From: Isochrysis galbana
Taxonomy: Eukaryota; Haptophyta; Isochrysidales; Isochrysidaceae
DNA: 64,000 nucleotides
Direction of reading: 5' to 3'
NCBI GenBank assembly: GCA_018136815.1
Contig: CM030942.1
Location: 1,303,797 to 1,367,796 of the forward strand
The translations under genes and the position numbers were made by a program. A model generated the notes under the pieces. It did no database searches. It was given only the letters and a program-made list of their open reading frames with translations, and was not told the origin of the DNA. Shown here one piece after another: positions 9,481-19,401 of this stretch (positions are counted from its first letter, which is position 1; each line of letters begins with the position of its first letter).

Positions 9481-10498
9481 AGGGCGGTTTAGAGCGAAAG
9501 GTCATGCGCTCTCCAGTCGTAGGATGGGTGAAGGAAAGTTCAGCTGCATGCAAGTGTAGGCGTTGGGACTTCGCGACGTCAATGGCATCAGACGACAACG
9601 GCTCGTTGTCTTGTACCCTGATGGCTGCCCAGTGGACTCGCACGGACATGCCGCTGGTTGCGCGACATCGAATACACAAGCCAATGTGTCCACTTTCTTG
9701 TATCATATTGTACGTCTCATGCTGTTCAACAAATTGACCATACAATGCGTCGCCCATGATTGAACAGCCTAACGCTGCTAGCACGTGAACGCGCAGCTGG
9801 TGTCGACGACCAGTTCTCGGATTGAGCTCCATCCGCCAAGCTTTATGGCTTGATTCCATGACCTTCCATGAAGTGGTTGCCTTCCTCCCGGTGTTTCCAA
9901 AGTCAACTCGTTGAAGCGGCAGCCTCTCGGGGTCGGGTGACAAAGGGAGATCAATAGTGCCGCACCGATTCAGAGGCCCAGGTTCACCGATAATGTCAGC
10001 GATGTACCTTTTGGTCACTGTGCGATCTCTAAATTGTGAAGTTAGCGACCGCATAGCAGCTGCTGTCCGTGCGAGAACGAGCAGCCCTGAAGTCTCCCAA
10101 TCCAGCCTATGTGCGAGGTGAAGTCCGGTGATGGACTCATCCCTTGCCGCCAGCTCCGTCTCCACTCGGGAGCGCACGGAATCCTTAAGATACCGGCCAT
10201 TCTCGCTAGGAAGGAAGGATGGCTTCGAGACGACGACAATCTCCTGGTCTATGTGGAGGAAGATGAGAGGCTGCGCGGGCGGCGGATAAGCTTTCGCGTC
10301 TGTGTAGCGATGGCCGGGTGAGCACGGCGCCACGTACGTCAAGCCCCCATCGTGGCTGAGCATTGGAGGTGCGACTGATGAGGAGGTCACACCGCTGTCC
10401 ACCTCGCCTCCTTTGTGCGGGTGGGGGACGGCCGCCGAGCTGGGCCGACCTCTTATGCCGTCCATGCGGCTCCCGGCATACCTATTTGTAGTAGACAT
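9467..10498 (-). CDS. RluA-family RNA pseudouridine synthase
   Basis: Isomerises specific uridines to pseudouridine in RNA. Single exon, 343 residues, with ATG at 10498. Residues 1-75 are a variable N-terminus. The catalytic domain begins near PLIFLHIDQEIVVVSKP. The family motif HRLDWETSG (HRLDxxTSG) places the catalytic Asp at residue 133. Further signatures are the RYIA segment after it, the NPRTGRRHQLRVH substrate-binding block and GDALYG. No S4 RNA-binding domain is evident. The C-terminus ends in AELSFTHPTTGERM, typical of RluA proteins. The target RNA and compartment cannot be told; the first 75 residues give no clear transit signal. Confidence 0.92.
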   Translation of the reverse strand: MSTTNRYAGSRMDGIRGRPSSAAVPHPHKGGEVDSGVTSSSVAPPMLSHDGGLTYVAPCSPGHRYTDAKAYPPPAQPLIFLHIDQEIVVVSKPSFLPSENGRYLKDSVRSRVETELAARDESITGLHLAHRLDWETSGLLVLARTAAAMRSLTSQFRDRTVTKRYIADIIGEPGPLNRCGTIDLPLSPDPERLPLQRVDFGNTGRKATTSWKVMESSHKAWRMELNPRTGRRHQLRVHVLAALGCSIMGDALYGQFVEQHETYNMIQESGHIGLCIRCRATSGMSVRVHWAAIRVQDNEPLSSDAIDVAKSQRLHLHAAELSFTHPTTGERMTFRSKPPFTLR

Positions 10499-11515
10499 AC
10501 TCCTACAGCGTTAGAACTTATAGCGTCGTAGGACATCTTGTCATCTTGTTGCCTGTTGGCCAGCATCCCTAGCCACATGAACCGAACGAGCCATGCACCA
10601 ACCGCGCACACCCCCATCGCGGGGTAGGGGCTCCGTTGCCGATGAGGCACGGTCTCTCAGGACTAGGATTAAACTAGGACAACAAGAAAAATCTAAACTC
10701 TGACAATCCCCCACATCCACATCGCCATAGCCTATCCATAGCAAGCCATAGGCCATAGGCCATGCATGGGCCATAGGCGAATCCCCCAATTCCCAGCCGA
10801 CGTCATTCCCATTTCCCATTGCCAATGAAAGATACAAGCATACGTCCGGGCTGAGTCGGGCTCAAGAGGAGGGCGCACAGGCCGACGACGAAAGATCTTC
10901 ATTAATTAAGCCGACAAGTTACAAGTAGTTGTGATGTTGTGATAGATAGCCCGGTCACTCACTAGGGGGTCCGGAGGGCACCATCTGTAATGGGCAAACG
11001 AAGGCCTAAATAAGCTCCCTATATAGGTTCTGGTGTGGGAGATCAGCCAAAAAAACCGGGGGTCTTCCGGCAAAATTTTCGAAAAATACCCGATTTCACG
11101 GCTTCATTCAGGCATTCAGGCCTCTGGCGGGGTGTGGACAATATGCAGAGAAAAAGTTGGAAAAAGCCGCGCTCGGGGCTCGGCGCGGTTTGTGCGCGAG
11201 CTGGCGTCGGTCGATGTCGATTCCGTCCACGTAGGAGATGTTGCAAAGTTTGAGGTTCGACGTTAGCATGTCGCGCCCCTCCCTCCCAGCCCAGCGGACG
11301 CCGCCGCTGCTCCAACTCCGCTCGACGGCCGTCGCCAGCAACGCGGGCACGTCAAGTGGGTCCACCGACTTCCTCGTTCACAGTGGAGTGCGCTCACCAA
11401 GCAGCAGAAGAAGGCGAGGGTTCTACAGCTCAAGTTGATCACGCGCGACATGTGCCGTATGCCACACGAGGCGTTCCGCAGCGACCCAGTGCACCACGAC
11501 TAGACGCGCCCCTTA
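10499..11515. other. Intergenic region, no gene seen
   Basis: Contains a cluster of CCATAGGC direct repeats (about 10740-10785) and no supported gene. GC-rich frames near 11040-11450 overlap on both strands and are not called. Confidence 0.4.
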
Positions 11516-11735
11516 ACATGCCTCCAGGTTGGACCTGTTAGATCACTGTTAGATCACCAGGCCATCAAAAGTACATGCCTCCAGGTTGGACCTGTTAGAT
11601 CACTGTTAGATCACCAGGCCATCAAAAGTGATCTAACACCTCTGGAGCGAGGTGTTAGATCAGATCTAACACATCTAGATTTTGGTATTAGATCATGCTT
11701 GTCTAACACCAGGTAACTATTAGATATTAGATCAC
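11516..11735. repeat. 57-bp tandem repeat and TTAGATCA motif cluster
   Basis: Two near-identical 57-bp units start at 11516 and 11573 (ACATGCCTCCAGGTTGGACC...). They are followed by many further TTAGATCA/TGATCTAA words, some inverted, including GTGATCTAACACCTC against GAGGTGTTAGATCA, which could form a hairpin at about 11630-11656. Confidence 0.75.
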
Positions 11736-12301
11736 AGTCCCTGGTAAGAGTACTATTATCTGTTACGAGCTCTCAGTAAGAGTAATAGTAATGGCTCCAA
11801 ATTGTGTCGCATTCATCCTAGATGATGCGATTTCCAGGCTCTTGTTTCCAGGTCCTTCGTCGTGCGGCCACACGGCGAAGCTCAGGTACATCTAGGTTGG
11901 TAGGGTTCGTCCCTAGCGATCTAGAATTCGAGTTCTCGTTTCGTTCCGTCTAACCTGTTTGTCAAGTCTAGATTATCTACTAGATTCCAGGTTTCCTCCT
12001 TTCGGGTAATCTTGACCCAAAGGAGCCAGGTTGCCTGTCACTCGCCGCGCGCTTGTCTCAGGCTCTCGGGTTACCTTGTGAAGGCTTATTTAGCTTCTTG
12101 CAAGGCTTGTCGTTTCTTGTTGGGTTCCGGTTCTTTCTTGGGGTCTTGCGCCGTTATGCGCGCAAAGCCAAGGCGTCGCGTTCGCTCAACTTCACGGTGG
12201 ACTGGGCAATTTCCCAAGCAGCTGCCAGCTTGAGAGAACGCCCCTCGCTTTGCTCGACCGGTTTCGAACTGGCTGAGCCGAGGACGGCTCTGGCTCGCTT
12301 C
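11736..12301. other. Intergenic region or 5' part of the next gene
   Basis: The frame of the next gene is open back to about 12053 without an ATG, so an upstream exon could splice into it. Otherwise nothing is recognised. Confidence 0.3.
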
Positions 12302-12886
12302 ATGGAGGGGAGAGGCGAGGCAGCTCCTAGCTCTCACCTCACGCCTCCCAGCGGTTCGCCAGTGTCTGATTCGGTTGTCGTGATCTCAGACGCGGGCCCC
12401 GTTGCCGATGCGTCTCGCCTGCTTCATCAGAAGGACTCGGAAACCAACGCATCGCAAGACGGGACCGTGGCGGAAGTGGACTGCTTCACGCCGTGGGAGT
12501 GGCCCATAAGGGACCGCTCTACAACGCCAGGCCCTCCAAACACGGTGAAGAAGCGCCGCAGCAAGTGGCAGGTCTTCGATCGTGATGTAATTTCGGGGGT
12601 CCATCGGTGGCAGGATGTCACGCCTTCCATCGCCCAAGAAATCGCTGAGCAAGCGGCAGCTGCGGAGCCGTCGGAACCTTCCATCTTGTCTCGACTGGGC
12701 TCTCAAGGCATCAATGCACTATCTCCGAGCGCCTCCTTCACGGCTGGCGACGAAGGAGTGGCCGAACCGACCGGTTCGGTCGTAGCCGAAAGGCCACTTG
12801 AAAACGGGGATGTTGGGCTGGACTCGGGAGAAGATGATACGCCCGAGACTCCAGAACACCGGAGCATGCAGGCGGTCGCAGGTTGA
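12302..12886 (+). CDS. Hypothetical 194-aa low-complexity protein
   Basis: The first ATG of a long open frame is at 12302. The frame is open upstream to about 12053, where a segment such as FTVDWAISQAAASLRE looks protein-like, so the true N-terminus may lie in an unseen exon. The protein is rich in Ser, Pro, Glu and Ala with a basic patch (VKKRRSKWQVFDRDV) and an acidic tail. It is probably disordered and no domain is recognised. Confidence 0.4.
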   Translation: MEGRGEAAPSSHLTPPSGSPVSDSVVVISDAGPVADASRLLHQKDSETNASQDGTVAEVDCFTPWEWPIRDRSTTPGPPNTVKKRRSKWQVFDRDVISGVHRWQDVTPSIAQEIAEQAAAAEPSEPSILSRLGSQGINALSPSASFTAGDEGVAEPTGSVVAERPLENGDVGLDSGEDDTPETPEHRSMQAVAG

Positions 12887-13617
12887 TTGAGTTCATTGTT
12901 ATTGTCGTTAGTTGATGCTGCTTCTTGTTGCCTCTATCCTTTGTGCTCTTCTGTATGTGACAACAAACAACAACCCCCTTCTTCTCATTCTCACATACAA
13001 TATATATCATTATTATCTATCTCTATCTATCTATGCCCTATCTATCTATCTATATATATATATCTATGACGTGCGCGCGCAGCGCGCAGCGCGCAAACGC
13101 TCTAGCCGCTAGTCTTTGTGACATTTCGAATTTCGAGCCAAATTTCGACGAAATTTGGGTCGAGCCGTAGCGAAATTTGGGTCGAGGCGAGCGCAATTTC
13201 GCAAAGAAATTTGGGGTGGCTCCAAAACGAAAATCTGAAATCTGGCCATGCCCAAGCCCAAAGCCTACCTTGTCCTCATCCTCATCGCCGCGCTCCCGGC
13301 TGCCTTCGCCAGGGCAAGTCCCGCAGGCTCCAGTGGCCCGAGAGGGCCCTGCGACCGCCTCCATCGCTCGCGGGAGCGATGTCGATGTCCCTTACCCTTT
13401 GCCGATTCCCCCCCTCCCCCCCCCCTCATACCGGGGGGGAGGGCATTTCTTGAGACTACAGACTACCACCTTTTGAATTTTGGCTCAGCGCTCGCCTCGC
13501 GCGACCGCGGAGGCCGAGGGGCCGGAGGGAGGCTAGAGGCTAGGGTAGCTACCTAGCTAGGAAGGTAGAGTTCGTCTCGCGCTGCGGAGGGGGGAAGGTG
13601 GGCGGGAACGGGTGGCG
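12887..13617. other. Intergenic region with ATCT/TA microsatellite and AAATTTGGGTCGAG repeats
   Basis: TATC/ATCT runs and a TA run lie at about 13012-13070, followed by CGCGCAG iterations. AAATTTGGGTCGAG occurs twice at about 13151-13185 within a segment of AAATTT words. C/G homopolymers lie near 13405-13440. No gene. Confidence 0.5.
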
Positions 13618-14694
13618 ATGCCCGACCACCCGGAAGTTGTGCGGCTACGCGCCCAGCTCGCCAACCAGCGGGCGCACATCGTCGAGCTCGTCTCGATGCA
13701 GCAGAGGAGGGAAGAGACGCTCACCTCGATGCTCAGAGAGCTCACTGAGGTCAGCACAACCTCGCTCGCAGCAGACGCTGTGGCGGCGCGGCTGAGCCCT
13801 CTGCTAACATACCCCGTCATCCCGGTGCAGGTGGTGAGGAGCGAGATAGAGCGAGCGGATAATGCGCAGGCAGAGCTGGAACGATTACGCCAGTCATTCC
13901 ACGCAGCCGTTGCTGTGTCACAGAGGGAACCCAAGGGAATTCCAAACGGTGGGACCTCGGAAGCCCAGAGATCGCAGGCGCACGCACCAGCGGCCAGTGT
14001 CCCCATCTCCACAAGCTCAGTACTGGCAGAGCCATCTGCGCCACCGGGGGCCTCGCAGCTCACAAGGCATACCCGCTACGCACGCGCGCTCCTAGAACGT
14101 GCTGCGCAGCAGAAAGCCAGGGCAGCGAATGCAGAAAACATCGCGGTCGCCAAGCAGCACTTTGAGGCCGCAAAGCAAGCTAGCGCCTCAAGTGACCACG
14201 AGCTTGCATGTAAGCCTGTTAACGTCAATGGCCCACCAAACAAGTGTTGCTGTATACGGATTGATTTTGGGGAACATCACCACAAGTATCTATTGTGTCA
14301 CTGTGTCTCCACTTGTGTGACACTTAAGTGAAATCGATCTTCGAGATCACCCTTCTGTGTGACAAGTGCCTCGCCACTCTCGACCGCTCAGACCGGGGTC
14401 GAGTCGATTGCAGTACCCCAGGGCTGTACTATGGTATGTGCTTTATTTCATGCGCTCATGTAGCCATCTCCTCTGGCTGCAGGCTCACACCTGGAGGACG
14501 CTTACGTACTGAATCCAAAGCCAACAACACTCGTTTCACTGGCCAACATGCACCTGCACCTGGGCGGCGTCGATATCGCAAAGGAGCTTTACAAGCATGT
14601 GCTTCAAGATCCAGCGGCATCGCAGCCGACACGCAATGCTGTGGAAGAAAAGTTGCGACAATGCAATATTGGAGATTTGGGTGTCGTCGAGTAG
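13618..14694 (+). CDS. Coiled-coil / TPR-like protein, hypothetical
   Basis: Two exons, 13618-14209 and 14483-14694, joined in phase 1 across a 273-bp GTAAGC...GCAG intron, giving 267 residues. Start is the ATG at 13618 (MPDHPEVVRL). Residues 1-100 are heptad-rich with predicted coiled coil. A Ser/Pro/Ala linker follows, then a second helical region (ALLERAAQQKARAANAENIAVAKQ). Exon 2 encodes a segment (LVSLANMHLHLGGVDIAKELY) that looks like one tetratricopeptide-type helix pair. The splice is supported because exon 2 makes a coherent protein only in that frame. The role is unknown; an upstream exon cannot be excluded. Confidence 0.6.
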
Positions 14695-15434
14695 AACAAG
14701 CTAGACAACGGAACATATAGGAGACAAAAAACTTAGACACGAAGAGAGACGTGCACCACCGGCGAGGTCAACTTGCGATGCGTTGATCGAAAAGCATAGG
14801 ATATGCATGCTATCAGGCATCTAGCTCAAGCCTTGAGTCTCTCATCTTATTTGCTATTGTGTGAGTGCGCGTGCGGCAATGTCAACCGTGGATGGACCCC
14901 TTTGCCCCTTTCTCTTTCCCCTTTTGGTTCCCTACTACTCGACTGCAGGTGTGTGTGTGTGTGTGTGTGTGATACGCGAAAATGGGATTTCTAAAACGCC
15001 CTCGTGTACAGAATAAAAATGTAATGAGCTAGCCAAATAACAAATAAGCGTGTAACACGGCAGAAGAACACATTACACACCAGAAGCAAGGAAAGAGAAG
15101 CCCACAGGTGGAAATATAAATGCGCCGGACAGCAGAAGCGCCATACGCAAGCAGATCAAGCGGGCGATTGCTGACATTTTCTGACACAAGGGCATGAGTA
15201 ATATGAAGACGTGATGTGTGCAACGCTCAGCGACCAAATAATGTGCAGAATATTCATTGCGCTCATCAATCATGCCAACTCACTCTCAACAATTGGCATC
15301 GGCATCGAAAGCCGTGTACTTGTCCAAAGCAACCTGCCTCACATATCGCATGTAGAGCATCCGTGCAATGGTAGCTAGTGGCGGCAAGGCTGCTGATGTC
15401 AACTCCGCTGCGAGGCGACTCTAGAACTAAGCCT
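14695..15434. other. Convergent intergenic region with (TG)n
   Basis: Lies between two convergent genes. It holds a TG dinucleotide run at about 14949-14974 and no gene. Confidence 0.45.
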
Positions 15435-18116
15435 TCAGGACGCGCGCTCTCGTGCTAAAAAAGAAGCACGCGCAAGATCGCGCGAGGCTCGCCTCTCATC
15501 ACGGCTCATACCGGCTCCCTTCGAGGACTCCTCACTCTGCGATGCACTGGGAGTAGGACTACCGGCGGGAGCCTGCGCCGGCTTGGAGGGCCTAGACGGT
15601 GAGCCGGCTTTCGATGCAACGCAAGTTGAGTGAGGCGGGGTCTTGGCGTGCTTCTTTGCCGGCAGTATCGGCGCTGATGGTGCGCTTCGTTTAACAGCCG
15701 CAGAGGTGATCTTCGCTTGAGCGGATTTCGTTGTCGCTGACTTCGTGGTCTTAGTGGACGCACAGGTAGCAGGTGCCGCCTTGGCAGACTTGGCGTCTGT
15801 ACCATTGACCAGTGCCCGCACATACTTCTTGCCTATAGGGGCGTCTTTTTGCAAGCCAAATCCGGTTGCGCCTGCCCACCCCACCTTCTTGTGCTTCTGC
15901 AAACGTATCAATTCAACCTTACCACCTTTCCCTCCACCTTTGCGCAAGTCAAGGTCGATGGTGAAGCTTGTTGGGCTGATGATCTTGATGACGGGCCACT
16001 CGTGCTTCTTGAGCGTCTCATCGTCAGCAGTTCCAGAATGGCCCGAGAAGCGAATCTGAATTTGATGGTGAAGCGCAGATGGCAGGCCTCAGCCGAAGGG
16101 CAAGCGTGGCGCAGGGAAACTGGCTAAGCAGTTTGGCACGGCGGCGAGAATCGCAGCTATGGGAAGATGTTGCACCTTGTCTCCGGGGTCGAAGGCATGT
16201 GGCTTCTTCAATGATACCACCGTCTGCTTGTCCGCGGACGTAGAGATCACCTCAACCGCCTCGTACTCCTTCTTCTGACAGGCGCACCTATTCTCGCAGC
16301 ACACGCACACATACGAGAATTGTCGCTCACAGATGTACTGGTCGACGAACGCCTTGCCTTCCTCGATCCCATATGGCTTTTGAAGAATGTTGCCGAGGCA
16401 TCGCGGGCAAAATATCATCGGGCACTTCGAGCAGCCTAGTGGCTGGAAGAAGCCCCCACGCCAGGACGCGTTGCCTTGGGTGCACACATGGCAGGAGCGG
16501 TTGTGCTTGAGTGGCCGTCCGCGATTGTCAAGAATATGCGAGATGTCGGGCATTCCGCTGTTGTCCCGCTCGCCCTGGAAGATGTCCTTGCCTTGAGCGA
16601 TCAGGTTGGCGATACGCTCCGCTTCTCGTTTGCGCCGCTCCGCCTCACGTTCCTCGGGGGTGAGGGCTTGCGCACCGGGGAGCCTCGGTCGACTAATGCG
16701 GGCGTATTTGCGCCCATCGAGAGGCTCGCCCACAAGGCTCCGCTTGCGCACAACTGGTGGGTAGCGTGCCAGCTCGGCGGGGAAGAGCGCGCCGACAGCA
16801 TTGTTAATCGCAACGTTCACGCGTAGCTTGGAGCGTATGCCGAGCAGAGCACGGAAAGTCCGCTCGTCTGGTACGTGGGGGGATAGCCGCTCGCCCTCCC
16901 CATGCGCGAGCAAGCTGAAGCAGACGCCGCAGAAGGAGTGCCCTGTCGGCGCCGAGACCACGCCAGACATCACAAACTTGCACGCTGGACACGACACTGC
17001 TTTGCGGAGCTCCTCCAATGTGACAGAGCCCTTTCGCTTTGCTCCACGGGCCAGTAGGCTGGTCAGTTCACGCTGCACGCCATTGGGCTGAACGTAGCGT
17101 GTGATCGCACCGACAGACTCGCGGCATATCGGGCAGGTACGCTTGCCCGTTGTGCAAGCATCTTCAAAGCAATCGAGGCAGAAGGAGTGCCCACACTGCG
17201 TAGTGCATGGGTTCTTGGGCAGGGAACTGCAGATGGCACATTCGAAGCCACTGAGCAGCTCTTTCATGAAAGGCGGATCGAGCGCAGGCGAGGGGGGCGC
17301 AACGAGCGGTATGGATAGCTGGACAGATCCCGCGAGAACTTCACAGAGCTCGCCCAACTGAGTGTGTATCGCCGCCATCAGGGTGCCACGCAACTCCTCA
17401 GCCGCTTCGGCCTGCCTCCGCTCGGCCCCCGCCTTGTTGGCTGTGGCCGCTCGCCCCTTTGAGAGGTTGCGCCGAAAGCCAAGCCCACTCAGCACGGCGT
17501 CGACAAGACCCTCGGTCACAGCCTCCTTTCGAGTGCTAATTACTGGCTCGATCAACGGTCTCAGCACGTTGGAAGGAGCGCCCTCATGGCCTCGCACTGC
17601 CTCGACGATGGCGTCCTCGAGCGCAAGCAGCAGTTCCTTACCGGCCTGCTTGACTGCGAGGTCCAGATCTTCGCCCTTGAGCACCGGCGTTGGCCTGCAC
17701 GCCTGCGGAATCTTGATGTATTCGGTACACATCGCGTGCCAGATGAGGAGAGCGCGCTCGTGAAGGTGCGAGCGCACACCAACCCACGCGGGCAGCGCGC
17801 CGGCCTCATCGTCAGCGGCAATGTCCTGCTGTGTGATTGCCTCAGGGGAGGACTCACCCGACTCGAATCCCGCCGTCTCGGGCTGCTCGCTCTGCGCTTG
17901 TGCCTGGGCAAGCATGCGCTGGCGGATGGCGAGCTTCTGGGCGTGCTGCCGCAGGATCTGCTCCCTCGCCTGCTCGACAGAGGCGATGTCTCCATGCTCG
18001 ATACGCTGGAGGGCGTTTAAGACAACGTACTCTGAGATGCCCTCTGCCGTACACTCGTCGAAGAGCGCGGGGCACACCGCGCGCCACTTGGCAAGCTGCT
18101 CCTGCTCATCCTCCAT
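15435..18116 (-). CDS. RING finger protein with CDCA7-type zinc-finger region
   Basis: Two exons on the minus strand, 18116-16176 and 16055-15435, joined in phase 0 across a 120-bp GTGCAA...TTCAG intron that removes an in-frame TGA at 16091-16089; 853 residues. Residues 293-331 form a canonical C3HC4 RING (CAICSSL...CGHSFCLDCF...CPIC), pointing to E3 ubiquitin ligase activity. Residues 376-399 are a second, incomplete RING-like half (CPACKF...GHSFCGVCF). Residues 542-613 carry paired cysteines (CHVC, CSKCPMIFCPRCL, YVCVCCENRCAC) resembling the zf-4CXXC_R1 domain of CDCA7, a DNA/chromatin-binding family. The tail is Ser/Ala/Lys-rich. Start at MEDEQEQL; the frame is open 81 codons further upstream. 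A nuclear chromatin-linked ligase is inferred. Confidence 0.8.
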
Positions 18117-19401
18117 GGGCGCGACGAGTGCGAGAGCGGGAGAGCGGAAGCGGGAAGCGAGAAGGGGAGCGGCGGCGGGGGGGCAGGTAGAGCCTCTCTC
18201 CTTCGTCTTGAACACACAGCGCAAGGCGAAGCCGTAGAGAGGTGCGCGTGCCCTCACACTGGAAGAGGTTAGAAAAGTGGGAAGGAGGGAGAAGAGAAAA
18301 TGGAGGATATTGTAGGCGGGAGGGGCAGCGGAGAGATGTGAAGAAGGGGGACAGGCCAAACCAAAGAGATGAGGCGCGCGGGGGGAATGGGGAAAGGCGG
18401 GGGGCGGGAGGGGGAAGCCGCGGCTGCGTGCAAGAACGTGGCGGGAAGGGTTTTTCGCGGGAAAATCGTCGGTTTAACAGTAACCTTCGTTCTCATCACA
18501 GATCACAGATCACAGCCGTTGAATTCGGCGCTCGCTCGCTCGCTGGCGCATGGCGGCCGACTGCGCTCCCCATCTCCAGCGATTGAGCCCTCCCCAGGGG
18601 AGCAATACTAGGGTTGGGCGTAGAAGTATCTATAGACAAAGTAACAGAGTGAGAGAAAAGAGAAAGAGCAGAGCAAACGGCAAACGGAACGTTGGGCGGT
18701 CAAACGGCAAACGGCTATATTGACTTCTAAGCTTCTAAGGGTGCGAAAATTCACCACGGCCACGGCCACGGCCCAAGATTGAGGATTCATCACGAGATAT
18801 TTGGATGTGCTGACCGGATAGGGTGTAACTAGCACACATCCTGTGCCCTTTGGTGCCCAGACCCCCCATGATCCATGATACCCCCCACGGCCAACGGCCA
18901 ACGGCGATGCGCAACAAGCAACAAAAACAAGAAAACGAAAACGAGAAAACAAGCCAGATTTCACTATCGCGGAGGGCCATGCCCGACGCGAGCGCGGGCG
19001 AGCGTCGGGCCGCTAATCGATGCGTCCTCGGTGTAGCGCGCCCACGCCAGCCACAACCATGGGCGCAGGCTCCCGAGCGCGAGCGCGCCTCCTATTGCCT
19101 CCAATGCCCGCTGCCCGCGCTACCGCCTCATCGCAAATCGCAACTTGGAACTTGGGCCTTGCTCGGGGGCCCGGACAGGGGGGGGGGGGGCAGAGGGTGT
19201 TTGTGCCGGAAGGATGCAAATTCTATTATGTCACGGACTTGTATCGGGGGGCTGTTGGCGATCGGGAAAAAAATTTCCCCGATAAAGTAGGTCATGGTCA
19301 GGGTCATGGGTCATGGGGGTCCCCGATAGCTATCGGGGTCTGTTGGCTCCCGGCGGGTGCCATATTTAGAGTAAGAGTACTCTTAATTTGTTCACCACGT
19401 T
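18117..19401. other. Divergent intergenic region between RING gene and presenilin
   Basis: About 1.3 kb with no supported gene. The 18240-18480 segment is purine-rich on the plus strand (pyrimidine-rich upstream of the RING gene). A 12-G run is near 19180. The 3' part (19241-19358) is a repeat shared with about 55.6 kb. Confidence 0.4.
19241..19358 (+). repeat. Palindromic CCCCGATAGCTATCGGGG repeat, copy 1
   Basis: Contains the perfect 18-bp palindrome CCCCGATAGCTATCGGGG at 19321-19338, flanked by TATCGGGGGGCTGTTGG (19244) and CTGTTGGCTCCCGGCGGGT. The same order of words occurs at 55594-55664. It lies 44 bp upstream of the presenilin start codon. Confidence 0.7.

Noticed and set aside
10947-10963. 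AGCCCGGTCACTCACT shared with about 49704
   Set aside because: Only 16 bp with no similarity beyond; too short to call a repeat.
11941-11953. CGTTCCGTC word outside the repeat nest
   Set aside because: Lacks the flanking terminal words seen at real element ends.
12053-12301. N-terminal extension of the 194-aa hypothetical protein
   Set aside because: Open, but starts at TTG with no ATG; kept only as a possibility in the gene entry.
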